Shown: positions 16,056 through 25,554, numbered from the stretch's first letter. The stretch: 64,000 bases of DNA from Chloroflexota bacterium (GCA_028287745.1 JAQBPB010000104.1:25801-89800); one strand, 5' to 3'. The notes: generated by a model not told the origin, from the letters alone. A program made the numbers and translations.

Positions 16056-17573
16056 TTAACTTTCTTTGAGGTTAAGCAGTTGGGCCATGTTGATGCGCTG
16101 GAGTTTACCGGTAGCTCCTCTTGGGATTTCCTGTAAGATGTGGAACTTGCGCGGCACTTTGAACTCGGCCAGCAGCCCGGCGCAATAACTGCGCAGTTCG
16201 CTCTCGGCGGCTTCGCCCTTCAAGACTACCGCCGCGTGAATGTCTTCGCCCAGCGACTTGTGCGGTACGGCAAAGGCAATCGCTTCGGCTATGGCCGGGT
16301 GGCGCAGCAGCACATCGTCAATTTCCAGGGGCGAAATTTTTTCACCGCCCCGGTTGATCAGCTCTTTGAGCCTCCCGGTAAGGGCCAGGAACCCATCCTG
16401 GTCAATTCGGCCCTGGTCGCCGGTGCGGAACCAGCCGTTGGTAAAGGCTTTTTCGTTGGCTTCCGGGTTATTCTCATAGCCGTCAACTACGTTGCGGCCC
16501 TTGATTACGACTTCCCCGATTTCACCCTGGGGTAGCAGGTTGCCTTCTTCGTCCATAATCGCCACTTCAACGCCGTGCCCGTAACCGACCGTCCCGGCCT
16601 TGTGCGGTTTGGGCGGGAGCGGGTTGGAGGTCATCTGGTGGGTTGCTTCGGTCATACCGTAAGATTCCAGGACCGGCGCGCCAAAGACTTCTTCCATACG
16701 CTCCATAATGACCGGCGGCAGTGAAGCGCTGCTGGACCGGATGAACCGGAAAGGGTTGGCCTTGATTACGGCCATGTTGCGGTCGGCCCGCGATAGCAGC
16801 ATCTGGTGCATGGTCGGCACAGCCGAGTACCATGTCGGCTTGTAAGCCTCGACAATACTCCAGAATTCCAGGGCGTTAAAGCCGCCGTTGGGCGCAATCA
16901 GCGTTCCGCCGGAAGCCAGGGTCGAGAGCATCGAAGCGACAATTCCGTGAATGTGGAACAGCGGCATTACGCACAGGGACCGGTCGCCGGGAACAAGCTG
17001 GTAAGTGCCGCTAATATTCGTAGCCGAGGCGACCATGTTGCGGTGGCGGATAGGCACGCGTTTGGGGCGGCTGGTTGTACCGCTGGTGTGCAAAATCATA
17101 GCGACATCATCGGTCTGGGCCAGTTCGGTTGCCCGGGCCGGGCGCTGGCCTTTGACCAGTTCAAAAGATATCGTACCGTCTTCATTTGAAACTGCGCTGA
17201 TAATCGCCATGCCCGGGTTTACCGCCGCGTGGGCCAGTTCCAGGCTGCCGGGAGTGGTAATCAGGGCTTTAGCCTGGGTGTCTTCATAATAGAAGGAAAA
17301 TTCTTCCTGTTTGTACTTGGGGTTGAGCGGCGCGGCGGTGGCAGCCAAGGCCACACCAAAGAAAGTCAGGATCATTTCCGGACCGTTCTGCATGGCAATC
17401 GCTACCCGGTCACCCCGGCCCAGGCCAAAGCTATTAAGCTGGGCCGCCAGGGCTTCAATATTCTGGCGCAACTGCCCGTAAGTTAAATCAGGCCGCCCCG
17501 GTGCAACCAGGGCCGGTCGTCCCGCTTCACCCGCTGCCAGTAAGTCCAGTAAAGTTTCACTCATTTGAGTCAC
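16056..17573 (-). CDS. AMP-forming acyl-CoA synthetase, oxalyl-CoA synthetase-like
   Basis: 505-residue ANL-superfamily ligase. The P-loop reads MILHTSGTTSRPKRVPI; the SGTTSRPK form, rather than SGTTGxPK, is what I recall in plant AAE3 and yeast Pcs60 oxalyl-CoA synthetases. Other shared stretches are RFIRSSSASL, SYGMTEATHQMTSNPLPP, RLKELINRGGEKISPLEID and PRGATGKLQR with the catalytic Lys. It would activate a small dicarboxylate, most likely oxalate, to its CoA thioester. It is the first gene of the operon that ends with malate synthase. Substrate is inferred, not shown; a short fatty acid ligase is the alternative. Confidence 0.85.
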   Translation of the reverse strand: MTQMSETLLDLLAAGEAGRPALVAPGRPDLTYGQLRQNIEALAAQLNSFGLGRGDRVAIAMQNGPEMILTFFGVALAATAAPLNPKYKQEEFSFYYEDTQAKALITTPGSLELAHAAVNPGMAIISAVSNEDGTISFELVKGQRPARATELAQTDDVAMILHTSGTTSRPKRVPIRHRNMVASATNISGTYQLVPGDRSLCVMPLFHIHGIVASMLSTLASGGTLIAPNGGFNALEFWSIVEAYKPTWYSAVPTMHQMLLSRADRNMAVIKANPFRFIRSSSASLPPVIMERMEEVFGAPVLESYGMTEATHQMTSNPLPPKPHKAGTVGYGHGVEVAIMDEEGNLLPQGEIGEVVIKGRNVVDGYENNPEANEKAFTNGWFRTGDQGRIDQDGFLALTGRLKELINRGGEKISPLEIDDVLLRHPAIAEAIAFAVPHKSLGEDIHAAVVLKGEAAESELRSYCAGLLAEFKVPRKFHILQEIPRGATGKLQRINMAQLLNLKES

Positions 17574-18029
17574 GTTTTCCCTCTTTACGTTAAGCTATTT
17601 CTTCTAAGTTTTTCATTCATCAGCCATAGCCAGTTTAGTCGGGCCGGTTTAACCCTGTCAAACCTGTTACTATTTAACTACACCAGTTCTGTTAATCTGG
17701 CCGATTAATTACCACATTATGAAATGTATTTTTGTATGATGAAAAGGTAAACCAAAAAGGCCGTTTTGTCAATATATTCCTGGTAACTACAAGTCTGGTT
17801 TTAAGTGGCGCAGAAGGGCTGTCCGGCTGCAATAAGAATGCGTTTGTAGCGAGTTCAATGCAGCCGAAGAGTATGCGGGTCTTTGGCTTTGCGGTAAGGC
17901 TGGCGGCACGGGGAAACCTCGGTCAGCTTTCCATCCTTTATCTGTATAAAAGCGTACAGCCTCTCTGGGGATGGCAGTGATCGAGTTTGGGCGGTGATGA
18001 AGGACGGGTGATAGTAACAGGGTAGTTCA
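17574..18029. other. Intergenic region between two minus-strand units
   Basis: About 450 bases lie upstream of the ligase operon, so its promoter must be here, but I find no convincing -35/-10 pair. AT-rich DNA lies at 17590-17760 and GC-richer DNA after that. An 82-codon plus-strand frame beginning with TTG at 17732 lacks a ribosome-binding site and family resemblance and I do not call it. Confidence 0.4.
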
Positions 18030-18076
18030 AAATAAAAAGAAGCCTTTGCTTTTGGGCGTGGGCTTCTTTTTTATTT
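18030..18076 (-). terminator. Intrinsic terminator for the CAP-domain gene
   Basis: AAATAAAAAGAAGCC (18030-18044) faces GGCTTCTTTTTTATTT (18061-18076). On the minus strand the hairpin ends in a T-rich tract 11 bases past the stop codon at 18087. Confidence 0.85.
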
Positions 18077-18086
18077 AGACTGGTTT

Positions 18087-19829
18087 TTACTGGTTATAGC
18101 GCCAGAGCCGGTAGTGCAAGCCGACATTGCCCATCTCGACCCGCCATTCGGGGGCGTTAGAGGGCGTGAAGGTCAGTACTCTCCGCTCAAAGACCTGGAC
18201 CAGAACATCCTGCTCGATCCCTTTGACTTTGGCTTTGGTCCAGTAAGGTTCGGACAGGGGCAGACCCACAATAAAGAGCCACTCCCGGGGCAGCGTTTTG
18301 AAGGAAGTCATAAACACTTCGGGAATGTTATGGCCCAGGGTCGGTTCGTAATAACCATACTTCACCGCGACCGGCGGCTTCACCTGGCTGACCTGGCCGC
18401 TTACATTCAGGGCTTCCTGGACTACCTGACCGACCCGGTTAGCGGCCCGCCGGTCGTTATTAAGCGAGGCTACCTTGCTAAAGGTCTGGTAAGTCGGCGC
18501 GTTGGGATTATTTGTAACATCCCCGGCGATTACTACCTGGGCCGCGCCCGGTCCGGGTATGAAGTTATTATCGCCAACCTGGATTTTGTTGCTCATTAGC
18601 TCTTCGGGCAGCAGGCCGCTGGTGACATACCAATCGCTTTTAGCATCGGCACCGGGCTGGTTAATTTCCAGGCGGGCCTTATCGAAGTACCAGACATTCC
18701 GCTGGCCTTTGGTGCTTTCGGTATAATTTTCGAGGGCGGCCCGGTTAACATCCGGCCCATAGAGCCAGGTCCGGCTGCTGCCGGTTTGTCCGACCGTACC
18801 ATCCACTTTACGCCAGAGGTCGCCGATAGCAACCGGGGCTTTGGCTACTCCGGCAGGTAAGGGTGTAACCGGTGTTGGGGTAGGAGTAGGAGTTGGTGAA
18901 GGCGCTGGGGTTGGGCTCCCGGCGGCCGGTAACGGCCCGGTCTTAAAGGACCAGGTGCGAGACTCTTTTTGCCCGTTTATTTTGTAGGTCATTGTCACGG
19001 TGTAGGGCTGGTTTTTAACCATCGGCTTACGGGCGGCAATCACAAAAGTTGCCCGGGTGGTATAAGTATTGCCAATTGCAATAACCGTATCAACTTTGTT
19101 GCCGTCCGGCCCGAGAAGCTGGCTTTCTTCGGCCACCAGTTCCATTTTCCCGGTGCCCCGGTAAGTTAGCGTGACCGGGTTGCCAATCGGAAACGATACA
19201 CCGCTGAAAATATTCGGGCTCTCACCCCAGAAGGTTGTACCAAAGCTGGCAAAATCATTGGGCGGCCACTGGATTACCGGCGGGTTGTACACGTAATTGG
19301 CTTTGGTTGTCCCAAAAGCGATAACGTCCACCGCATTTTTGCCGGTTGCAAAGCCGTAGCCAATGTCGGTGTAGGCCGGTTCGAGTATCGGCGTCCGGTG
19401 CGAGACAGTATTCATCAGCCCGTCAACCGCCGCGACCGGTTCGCCAATTCCGGACATATCCTCGTTGACCCAGCCGGTATAACCGAAATTTCTGGCCCGG
19501 CTTTGCATATCGGCCCCAACGTAACCCGGTTTCCCGGCCGTTTCATTGTGAACCTCGCCCCAGCCGTTCAGCTTTACATAATTGGCATGGCCGCTGGCGG
19601 CTTGCATCAGGGCCGGGTTCAACCGGGCAGGCGGCACTCCGGCCAGGCTGCGGTAATAGTTAATCCGGTCCAGGGCCCTTTGTTGTTCGGCGGTAGGGGT
19701 AACGTCCTCGGCCCGGGCTGCCGGAAGGCTGCCGGGGGTAAAGACGCCGCTCAGTAGCAGGGCAAAGACCAGGGTGGTAAGCCCCTGACCAAGCCAGAAA
19801 AAGGTCTTGTTCTGGAGTTGCATGTTCAA
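18087..19829 (-). CDS. Secreted CAP (SCP/PR1) domain protein with Chloroflexota-type C-terminal module
   Basis: 580 residues. Residues 1-40 are a Sec signal peptide (hydrophobic LTTLVFALLLSGVF, cleavage near ARA-ED). Residues ~45-170 are a CAP domain: INYYRSLAGVPPARLN, then HANY, EVHNE and the DIGYGFA strand. A beta domain follows (~185-300), then a Pro/Thr linker (~305-325). The last 245 residues start KAPVAIGDLWRKVDG and end EMGNVGLHYRLWRYNQ, a module I associate with Chloroflexota surface proteins. CAP proteins act outside the cell, but their biochemical roles vary and none can be assigned here. It is a single-gene unit. Confidence 0.88.
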   Translation of the reverse strand: MNMQLQNKTFFWLGQGLTTLVFALLLSGVFTPGSLPAARAEDVTPTAEQQRALDRINYYRSLAGVPPARLNPALMQAASGHANYVKLNGWGEVHNETAGKPGYVGADMQSRARNFGYTGWVNEDMSGIGEPVAAVDGLMNTVSHRTPILEPAYTDIGYGFATGKNAVDVIAFGTTKANYVYNPPVIQWPPNDFASFGTTFWGESPNIFSGVSFPIGNPVTLTYRGTGKMELVAEESQLLGPDGNKVDTVIAIGNTYTTRATFVIAARKPMVKNQPYTVTMTYKINGQKESRTWSFKTGPLPAAGSPTPAPSPTPTPTPTPVTPLPAGVAKAPVAIGDLWRKVDGTVGQTGSSRTWLYGPDVNRAALENYTESTKGQRNVWYFDKARLEINQPGADAKSDWYVTSGLLPEELMSNKIQVGDNNFIPGPGAAQVVIAGDVTNNPNAPTYQTFSKVASLNNDRRAANRVGQVVQEALNVSGQVSQVKPPVAVKYGYYEPTLGHNIPEVFMTSFKTLPREWLFIVGLPLSEPYWTKAKVKGIEQDVLVQVFERRVLTFTPSNAPEWRVEMGNVGLHYRLWRYNQ

Positions 19830-20080
19830 ACGGTATTCCTTTATAAGATTATAAATTGCATTTAGAACGCTTTACGAGCAGGTAAATAAAGACGCACCGG
19901 AATAGTTGTCATTTAGCCAAAATACCGCACTAAGGATAGCGTGTCAAGCGGCGAAAAAGTACCAGGTATTTTGAACGAGCTAAAAATTGCCTTTTAAAAG
20001 GTCTTATATAAGAACGAATGAAATAGGTGATTGGGTTCACAAAAATGACGAAACGATTATTGTCACTTATAATGGCAGGT

Positions 20081-21022
20081 ATGAAAACTAAGCGGTACAC
20101 AAAATTATCTGGTCTGGCCGGGATTGCCCTGGCCCTGCTGGTCTTTCTGGCGGCCTGCCAGGACCAATCGTCCGCCCCGACGGCAACGCCAGCAGCCAGC
20201 CCCGGCCAGACCTTAACGGCTCCGGCAGTGACTTCTCCGGCCCCGGCGACCTCCGGCAGCGCCGGTATTACGGTTACCCCGGCTCAAACCGCTACCGCTC
20301 CGGCCGTTCCGAGCGCGGCCCCGGTTACGCCCACCCCTTTACCGGCTACCCCGGTGAACAGCCAGGCGGACCCTGCTTTCAATCAGGTCTGGCAAGCTGT
20401 CCAAAAACTGGCGGTTCAGGCCAAAAGCTTTCGCTACAGGTTGCAACAGACCGGCGAGCTAAATAGCGGCGGCAGCCTGAGCCGGTTTGAAGCGGCCGGT
20501 AACGGCGAGTTCCAGCGGCCCGCCTTTCACCAGTTGCTTACCCTGAAAGTGGCGGGCCAGGAGCAGCAAATCGAACATTACGGCCGGGAGAACCAGCTTT
20601 TCCAGCGGGTAGTCAGCCTGGTTGCCTGGCGCAGCTTGCAACCGGCGGTCGCCGGTCCCTATCCCGGGCTAAACCAGGCCCAGGGTATAAAAGCGGCCGG
20701 TAAAGAGGCTCTCAACGGTTTGAATACCACTAAATATGGCTGGACTTTCCCGGCCGCTTTGCTTTTGCCTGCTACCGGCCAGCCGGAAGGGCTAGGCGCG
20801 CTGTCGGCTACCGGTATTTACCAGTCGTTTTCGGGGGATAAAACTTCTCAGGCCCAGGCGACTATCTGGATTGATGACACGACCGGCTATATCGTTCGCT
20901 ACCAGATTACGACCAACTTTACGACCGGCGACTCCACCCTGAACTACAGCGCTATTTACGATTATGCCGATTTTGACCAGGCGGCGGTAAAAGTTGAAGC
21001 CCCGGGGGACCTGCCAAAATGA
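20081..21022 (+). CDS. Lipoprotein with Pro/Thr/Ala-rich linker
   Basis: About 313 residues. From the ATG at 20081 the N-terminus is a lipoprotein signal ending in the lipobox LAAC at about residue 27; a disordered linker rich in Ala, Pro and Thr follows to ~95. The rest is a beta-rich domain (FNQVWQAVQKLAVQAKSFRYR onward) that looks like the LolA/LprG-type fold, with an ending typical of such proteins (YDYADFDQAAVKVEAP). Longer in-frame starts exist at 20045 (ATG) and 20027 (GTG); none has a clear ribosome-binding site. I prefer 20081 because it gives a signal peptide of normal length. It is coupled to the next lipoprotein by an ATGA overlap. Confidence 0.8.
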   Translation: MKTKRYTKLSGLAGIALALLVFLAACQDQSSAPTATPAASPGQTLTAPAVTSPAPATSGSAGITVTPAQTATAPAVPSAAPVTPTPLPATPVNSQADPAFNQVWQAVQKLAVQAKSFRYRLQQTGELNSGGSLSRFEAAGNGEFQRPAFHQLLTLKVAGQEQQIEHYGRENQLFQRVVSLVAWRSLQPAVAGPYPGLNQAQGIKAAGKEALNGLNTTKYGWTFPAALLLPATGQPEGLGALSATGIYQSFSGDKTSQAQATIWIDDTTGYIVRYQITTNFTTGDSTLNYSAIYDYADFDQAAVKVEAPGDLPK

Positions 21023-21666
21023 TTAAACCTTACAAACTTTCCGGCTTTAGCCTGGCCTGTATAATTCTACTTTTGCTTACCGTTCTACTGGCCGCTTGCG
21101 GTGAAGAAACGCCCACAAGCGATACTTCAGTCACGCCAACCCCGACTGTCCCGGTTCCTACCGCTACCGTGACGGCCGCCCCAACTCCTACCCCTACGCC
21201 CACGCCGGAACCGACCCGTGCCGCTGTCACGATACCGGCAAACACCACTCCGGTGGTAGGAGATTTACCGGCCCCGGCGCAGAGTCGCAAGCTGAACCTG
21301 ACCCTGGACATGCTCCAGCGCTTGCAAAAGAGGCTGGGCGGTCAACCGGCCGCGACCGACCTGAGCAGCCTGGCGGTTGGCGCTTATGCTATGAACGGGC
21401 AGCCGGTCGATGCCCTGGACTTTTACCGGGCGGTTATGCCCGCGAAAGGCTGGACCGAAACGCACCGCTATGATAATCGCTTTGGAATTTACTTTGAGAA
21501 GGGCGACCGGGTGGCGATAGCCAGCGCGGTCGGTATACCCGACGAAAGCACAGTGACTTTCCTGGCCGGTTTCATTCCTGAAGTTAAGGGCCAGGTCAAA
21601 GGTGGCGAAGTGCTTGTCCTGCTGGGCCAGGGGGATAGTTCGGTCTTTGAACTGCTAAAAAAGTAG
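21019..21666 (+). CDS. Lipoprotein with Thr/Pro linker
   Basis: 215 residues. The lipobox is LLAAC at about residue 27 after a strongly hydrophobic stretch. A linker of Pro-Thr repeats (to ~70) leads to a compact domain of about 140 residues containing AVMPAKGWTETHRYDNRFGIYFEKGDR, a pattern seen in small beta-alpha domains of unknown function. Its ATG overlaps the stop codon of the previous lipoprotein gene (ATGA), so the two are translated together and may act as a pair on the cell surface. I do not recognise a characterised family. Confidence 0.82.
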   Translation: MIKPYKLSGFSLACIILLLLTVLLAACGEETPTSDTSVTPTPTVPVPTATVTAAPTPTPTPTPEPTRAAVTIPANTTPVVGDLPAPAQSRKLNLTLDMLQRLQKRLGGQPAATDLSSLAVGAYAMNGQPVDALDFYRAVMPAKGWTETHRYDNRFGIYFEKGDRVAIASAVGIPDESTVTFLAGFIPEVKGQVKGGEVLVLLGQGDSSVFELLKK

Positions 21667-21673
21667 CGTGAGC

Positions 21674-22822
21674 TTATAAGATAGTTTCTAACAGATAGGC
21701 GCGGATGGGGTCGCGCTTGCCTTTGACCGTCACCGCTGGGATTTCCGAAGCCCGTATGTGGCCTTCCATCAGCCGGTAGACTGCTTCGCTGATTAGAATC
21801 TGGTCCCCCTGCGCCGACTGTTCCAGGCGCTGGGCCACGTTTACCTTGTCCCCGATGACCGTATAATCCATCAGCCGTTCCGAACCCACGTTGCCTACGA
21901 TTACCTCCCCAAAGTTAATCCCGATGCCCAGCCCCAAAGCCTGTAACTCCGGGTCTGACCAGCCATCCCGAATCCGTTTGAAGGCAGCCTGCATATCCAG
22001 GGCGGTTTGCAGGCAGCGTTCCAGGTCGTCACCATAGGATATGGGGGCGCCGTAGAAAGCCAACACACTGTCGCCCACATATTTATCAAAGGTTCCCTTG
22101 TTTTTAAAAACTACTTCAGTAATATCGTGGAAACATTCGTTGAGCACTTCGACCACTCGTTCGGCGCTGGTATTTTCGGAAAACCTGGTAAAGCCCCGGA
22201 TGTCGGCGAAAAGAATGGCTAGCTCGCGTTTCTCGCCACCCAGCTTCATGCGCTCTTCCGGGTTTTGTAGCAGAGTGTTGACGATTTCCTCGCTGACATA
22301 GCGGTTCAATAAGCGGGACAGCAAATTCCGCTTTTGCTCGACTTCATTGTGCAACCGGCGTATTCGCAGGAGTGAGCGCACCCGGGCCTTTAGCTCCTGG
22401 CGGTTGAAAGGCTTGGTCAGGAAATCGTCAGCCCCGGCGGTGATGCCGCGCAGTTTATCTTCCAGTTGGTCCAGGGCGGTAATCAGGACAATCGGGATAA
22501 AGCGGCTGGTTTCACCGGCTTTAAGTTGCTCACAGACCTCGAACCCGTTCATGCCGGGCATCATCACGTCCAACAGGACCAGGTCCGGCTCGTTTTCGGC
22601 TACAAAAGCCAGGGCCTCGTAGCCGTCGGCAGCGGTAGTAACCGTATAACCGTCCGTGATGAGCAGCGCTTCCAATAGTTCAACATTGGCGGGCACATCA
22701 TCTACCACCAGGATATGCGCAACCTCTCGGCTGCCGTCCCGGCCGTAGCCCGCCCCGGTAACTTGCCGGGTAGTATCGAGCCCCGCCCTGGATAAAGGTG
22801 TCTGCTGGCCCAAGAAATCCAT
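21674..22822 (-). CDS. Response regulator fused to a class III adenylate cyclase
   Basis: 382 residues. A receiver domain spans ~35-155, with the acidic pair at 41-42, phospho-acceptor Asp85 (LVLLDVMMPG) and the conserved Lys in FLTKPFN. A helical linker follows (~155-190), then a class III nucleotide cyclase (~195-382). Metal Asp residues are in LFADIRGFT and KYVGDSVLAFYG, and the transition-state Asn and Arg in GDKVNVAQRLEQ. The base-selecting Lys in FDKYVGD and Asp in MDYTVIGD favour ATP over GTP. Phosphorylation by an unlinked kinase probably controls cAMP synthesis. A single-domain receiver lies upstream on the same strand. Confidence 0.93.
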   Translation of the reverse strand: MDFLGQQTPLSRAGLDTTRQVTGAGYGRDGSREVAHILVVDDVPANVELLEALLITDGYTVTTAADGYEALAFVAENEPDLVLLDVMMPGMNGFEVCEQLKAGETSRFIPIVLITALDQLEDKLRGITAGADDFLTKPFNRQELKARVRSLLRIRRLHNEVEQKRNLLSRLLNRYVSEEIVNTLLQNPEERMKLGGEKRELAILFADIRGFTRFSENTSAERVVEVLNECFHDITEVVFKNKGTFDKYVGDSVLAFYGAPISYGDDLERCLQTALDMQAAFKRIRDGWSDPELQALGLGIGINFGEVIVGNVGSERLMDYTVIGDKVNVAQRLEQSAQGDQILISEAVYRLMEGHIRASEIPAVTVKGKRDPIRAYLLETIL

Positions 22823-23098
22823 TGATTACTCCAACCTGGTAATAAGTCAGTAGTCAGTGAGGGAGAAGTCAGACGGTAGAATGCGGTATTTTAGCCTTTC
22901 AGGGCCGTGTTTATTACCTTGCGTTGATTTGTTTATTTCCCTACCGTAATTACTACCATTTAACTAACTACTCTGCTTATCGTTCCTACCGACTATTTAC
23001 CAACTACTCTGCCTGCTTACCTACTCTAACTACCGCAATTAACTGCTAGCTACTATCTACTTTCCCTGCCGGTCCCTATCTCCACTGACCTCTGACTA
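22823..23098. repeat. Low-complexity CTA/AGT-rich intergenic tract
   Basis: Between the two response-regulator genes the plus strand is dominated by short degenerate words such as CTACT, CTAAC and TACC (mostly 22920-23095). No reading frame, hairpin terminator or clear promoter is visible. It looks like a drifted simple-sequence tract, not a gene. Confidence 0.5.
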
Positions 23099-23479
23099 TT
23101 ACCCTACCTGCTTCCCCTGCAAAAACCGGGCAATCATGGCATGAAACAGGCGGGTATCAATCGGTTTAGACATATAACCGTTGCAACCGGCCTCCATAAC
23201 CTTTTGCTCATCGCCTTTCATGGCATGGGCGGTCAGGGCGATAATTATCAGGTCTTTTAAGTTTTCGTCCTCGCGCAAAATTCTGGTAGCTGTCAGGCCG
23301 TCCATGCCGGGCAGTTGAATATCCATCAAAACCAGGTCCGGCTGGTTGGCCCGAATAGCCTGGATACCTTCCAGTGCGGTCACTGCTTCACGAACCCGGT
23401 ACCCGCGTGACTCTAACAAATCGCGGGCTAATTCCATGTTTAACGGATTATCTTCGATTATAAGTATTTCCGCAGGCAT
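23099..23479 (-). CDS. Single-domain response regulator (DivK/CheY-like)
   Basis: 126 residues containing only a receiver domain: acidic pair in ILIIEDNPLN, phospho-acceptor Asp53 (LVLMDIQLPGMDG), the switch Thr in IIALTAHAM and the Lys in YMSKPID. With no output domain it must act by binding a partner, often a histidine kinase or phosphotransfer protein. The motif set resembles receivers of the DivK/hybrid-kinase type. It lies 276 bases upstream of the receiver-cyclase gene on the same strand, so the two may share a signalling pathway. No kinase gene is in the window. Confidence 0.92.
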   Translation of the reverse strand: MPAEILIIEDNPLNMELARDLLESRGYRVREAVTALEGIQAIRANQPDLVLMDIQLPGMDGLTATRILREDENLKDLIIIALTAHAMKGDEQKVMEAGCNGYMSKPIDTRLFHAMIARFLQGKQVG

Positions 23480-24162
23480 ATTGGCAAAGGGTTATTCCAT
23501 AAGGAAACATTATCACAGGTTTCGTAGTTGTAATACTACAATTTATTTAAAGTTTGGGCTAGCCTATTATACCCTTAGTGGCTTAAAATTTCATTAATAA
23601 CGCAATTTACAGGCTCTGGGGCGTGTTTATTAAACCTTTTAACTTATTGACTTTTAATAAAGGGGGCCAATTACCAATAGGGAACCGGATTTGAAATATC
23701 CTGACAGTTTTAACAGTTGAGTCCAGGATAAGTTTATTTTCCGACTCACGTAATTTGGTGGTTTACTATGAGTCACCTATGTCATAATTAGAACGATTTA
23801 TTCAAAAATTAAAGTCGAAACTTGCTTTGGGAATTGGTTCATTATAATTTAGCAAATAACCGGTCAATCCCTATTATACTTTTACCTTTTTTCACTTCAA
23901 AGGGCTATTTTATTAAAATTTAGCGGCTGCTACCTGGAATGAGTAATAATTAGGTACACAAGACTCAACATTTATCGACTGTATTTCGTTTTTTTGTTTA
24001 TAGGAGAGGGAGAAAACAAGAGAAAACTTATTGCTATTAAACAGTTTTATGATACAATAAATTTACCGTACAGGTTATGATAACTGCACTATTCATGTGA
24101 CTCGGCAAAAAGCGTTTACCACACTTCCGGTTACTAAAAAAGCGAACAAGGGGACACGAAAA
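23480..24162 (+). promoter_or_regulatory. AT-rich intergenic region with a likely promoter for the XRE-TPR gene
   Basis: Nearly 700 bases of AT-rich DNA without a credible gene. TTGCTA (24031-24036) and TACAAT (24053-24058) are spaced by 16 bases and would start transcription about 100 bases before the regulator gene. The divergent single-domain receiver gene must also have its promoter here, but I cannot place it. Confidence 0.45.
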
Positions 24163-25554
24163 ATGACTGCCGAAAAGCCTCCTAACCTTGAAGGTTTAGC
24201 GCCGATTGTTGGGTTGCGAATCCGAGAATCTCGCACTGATAAAGGACTAAGTCAAAAAGACCTGGTAGGGGAACGTTTCTCGAAAAGTTACATAAGCTCT
24301 ATCGAACGAGGTAAGATAACTCCTTCTTTAAAAGCGTTGGAATATATTGCCCGCCGTTTAAATGTAACGGTAGGTTATTTGTTGACCGGGGTGCACCCCG
24401 GCCAATCGACCACCACTAATAATGCCTTCACACCTTCACCGGAAGAACCGATTGACCAGGAGTCTCCGGCTCGCTGGGATTTGTTGATGTACGAAGCCCG
24501 TATTCTGCGCGAACAGCACCGCTACGAGCAGGCCCGCCACCTTCTCAGTACCAAGATACGAGTGCGTCAATTAGGGGTTGAGCAACTCAAACAGTATCAC
24601 TTTACCCTGGCGCAGGTCTCGGTGGACCTGGCCGATTATGCCGGGGCCCTGGCCGAACTTGAAGCTGCCCGGGACCTGGCCGATAAGACCGGCGATCAGG
24701 AAATGTTGGCCCGCATCCGCCAATTTAGCGGGCTGATTTTCATGCGCCAGGGTAAACCGGTGCTGGCTATCGAACAATTGCGCCAGGCCTTGCAAGCGGT
24801 CGAAACCGGCGTTATGAAAGGGTTTCATTACCGGCTGGCCGTGTTCAGCCAGTTGGGCCTGTTACAGCACCAACTTGGCGACGATAAAGAAGCGGTCGAA
24901 ATGTACCAGCGGGCTTTGCACCTGGCCGAAGATGGCGCCACTCCCGAGAAACTGGCCCTGCTTTACTGGAACCTGGCCGTCTCCTACCGGGATGGCGGCA
25001 ACCTGACACAGGCCAAAGTTTACGCCGGTAAAAGCCTGGCTCTCTACGAAACCCTGGGCGACATGAAGATGCTGACCGAATTAAGGTCGGGCTACGGCCT
25101 GATTTTATTTGAGGCCCGCCGCTTCAAAGAAGCCGAAGAGCAATTCCAGCAGGCTAAACAACAGGCCGCCGAACACAACGACCCTGTTGACCATACAATT
25201 GCCTGTATGCACCTGGCCGACCTGTACCTGGAACAAAATGACCTGGAAAAGGCTCGCCGCTACAGCGATGAAATGGAACAGGGGCTGGATAAGGTCGATC
25301 CGACTGTCCGGGGCCATGCCTACAGCAGCCGGGCCAGCCTGCTGGCTGCCCAGGGTGATAACGAAAAGGCTATCACCTATTTTGAAGACGCGGTTCAGCT
25401 TATCGAACCGACCCACTCCAAAGAACTGCTCAGCAAGATTTATTTCCGGTATGCCCGCGCCCTCAGTGCGATTGGCAATTCGGCCCGGGCGGCTGAAATG
25501 TTCGAACGGGCGTACCGCCAGCTAGGCCGGACCAGCCTGGTCACCGACCGCTAA
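24163..25554 (+). CDS. XRE-family regulator with tetratricopeptide repeats
   Basis: About 463 residues. The N-terminus is an XRE helix-turn-helix (VGLRIRESRTDKGLSQKDL, then SKSYISSIERGKITPSLKAL). From ~130 to the end are TPR-like helical hairpins, for example ARHLLSTKIRVRQLG, YAGALAELEAARDLADK and QAKVYAGKSLALYETLG. This plan (DNA-binding head plus TPR ligand- or peptide-binding body) is that of Rgg/PlcR-like and actinobacterial regulators. The ATG at 24163 has AAGGGGA 8 bases upstream; the frame extends to a GTG at 24097 without a site, so I prefer 24163. Target genes are not evident; it stands alone. Confidence 0.87.
   Translation: MTAEKPPNLEGLAPIVGLRIRESRTDKGLSQKDLVGERFSKSYISSIERGKITPSLKALEYIARRLNVTVGYLLTGVHPGQSTTTNNAFTPSPEEPIDQESPARWDLLMYEARILREQHRYEQARHLLSTKIRVRQLGVEQLKQYHFTLAQVSVDLADYAGALAELEAARDLADKTGDQEMLARIRQFSGLIFMRQGKPVLAIEQLRQALQAVETGVMKGFHYRLAVFSQLGLLQHQLGDDKEAVEMYQRALHLAEDGATPEKLALLYWNLAVSYRDGGNLTQAKVYAGKSLALYETLGDMKMLTELRSGYGLILFEARRFKEAEEQFQQAKQQAAEHNDPVDHTIACMHLADLYLEQNDLEKARRYSDEMEQGLDKVDPTVRGHAYSSRASLLAAQGDNEKAITYFEDAVQLIEPTHSKELLSKIYFRYARALSAIGNSARAAEMFERAYRQLGRTSLVTDR

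Noticed and set aside
17732..17980. 82-codon plus-strand frame in the long gap upstream of the ligase operon
   Set aside because: TTG start, no ribosome-binding site, no recognisable domain, and atypical composition for a protein; treated as chance.
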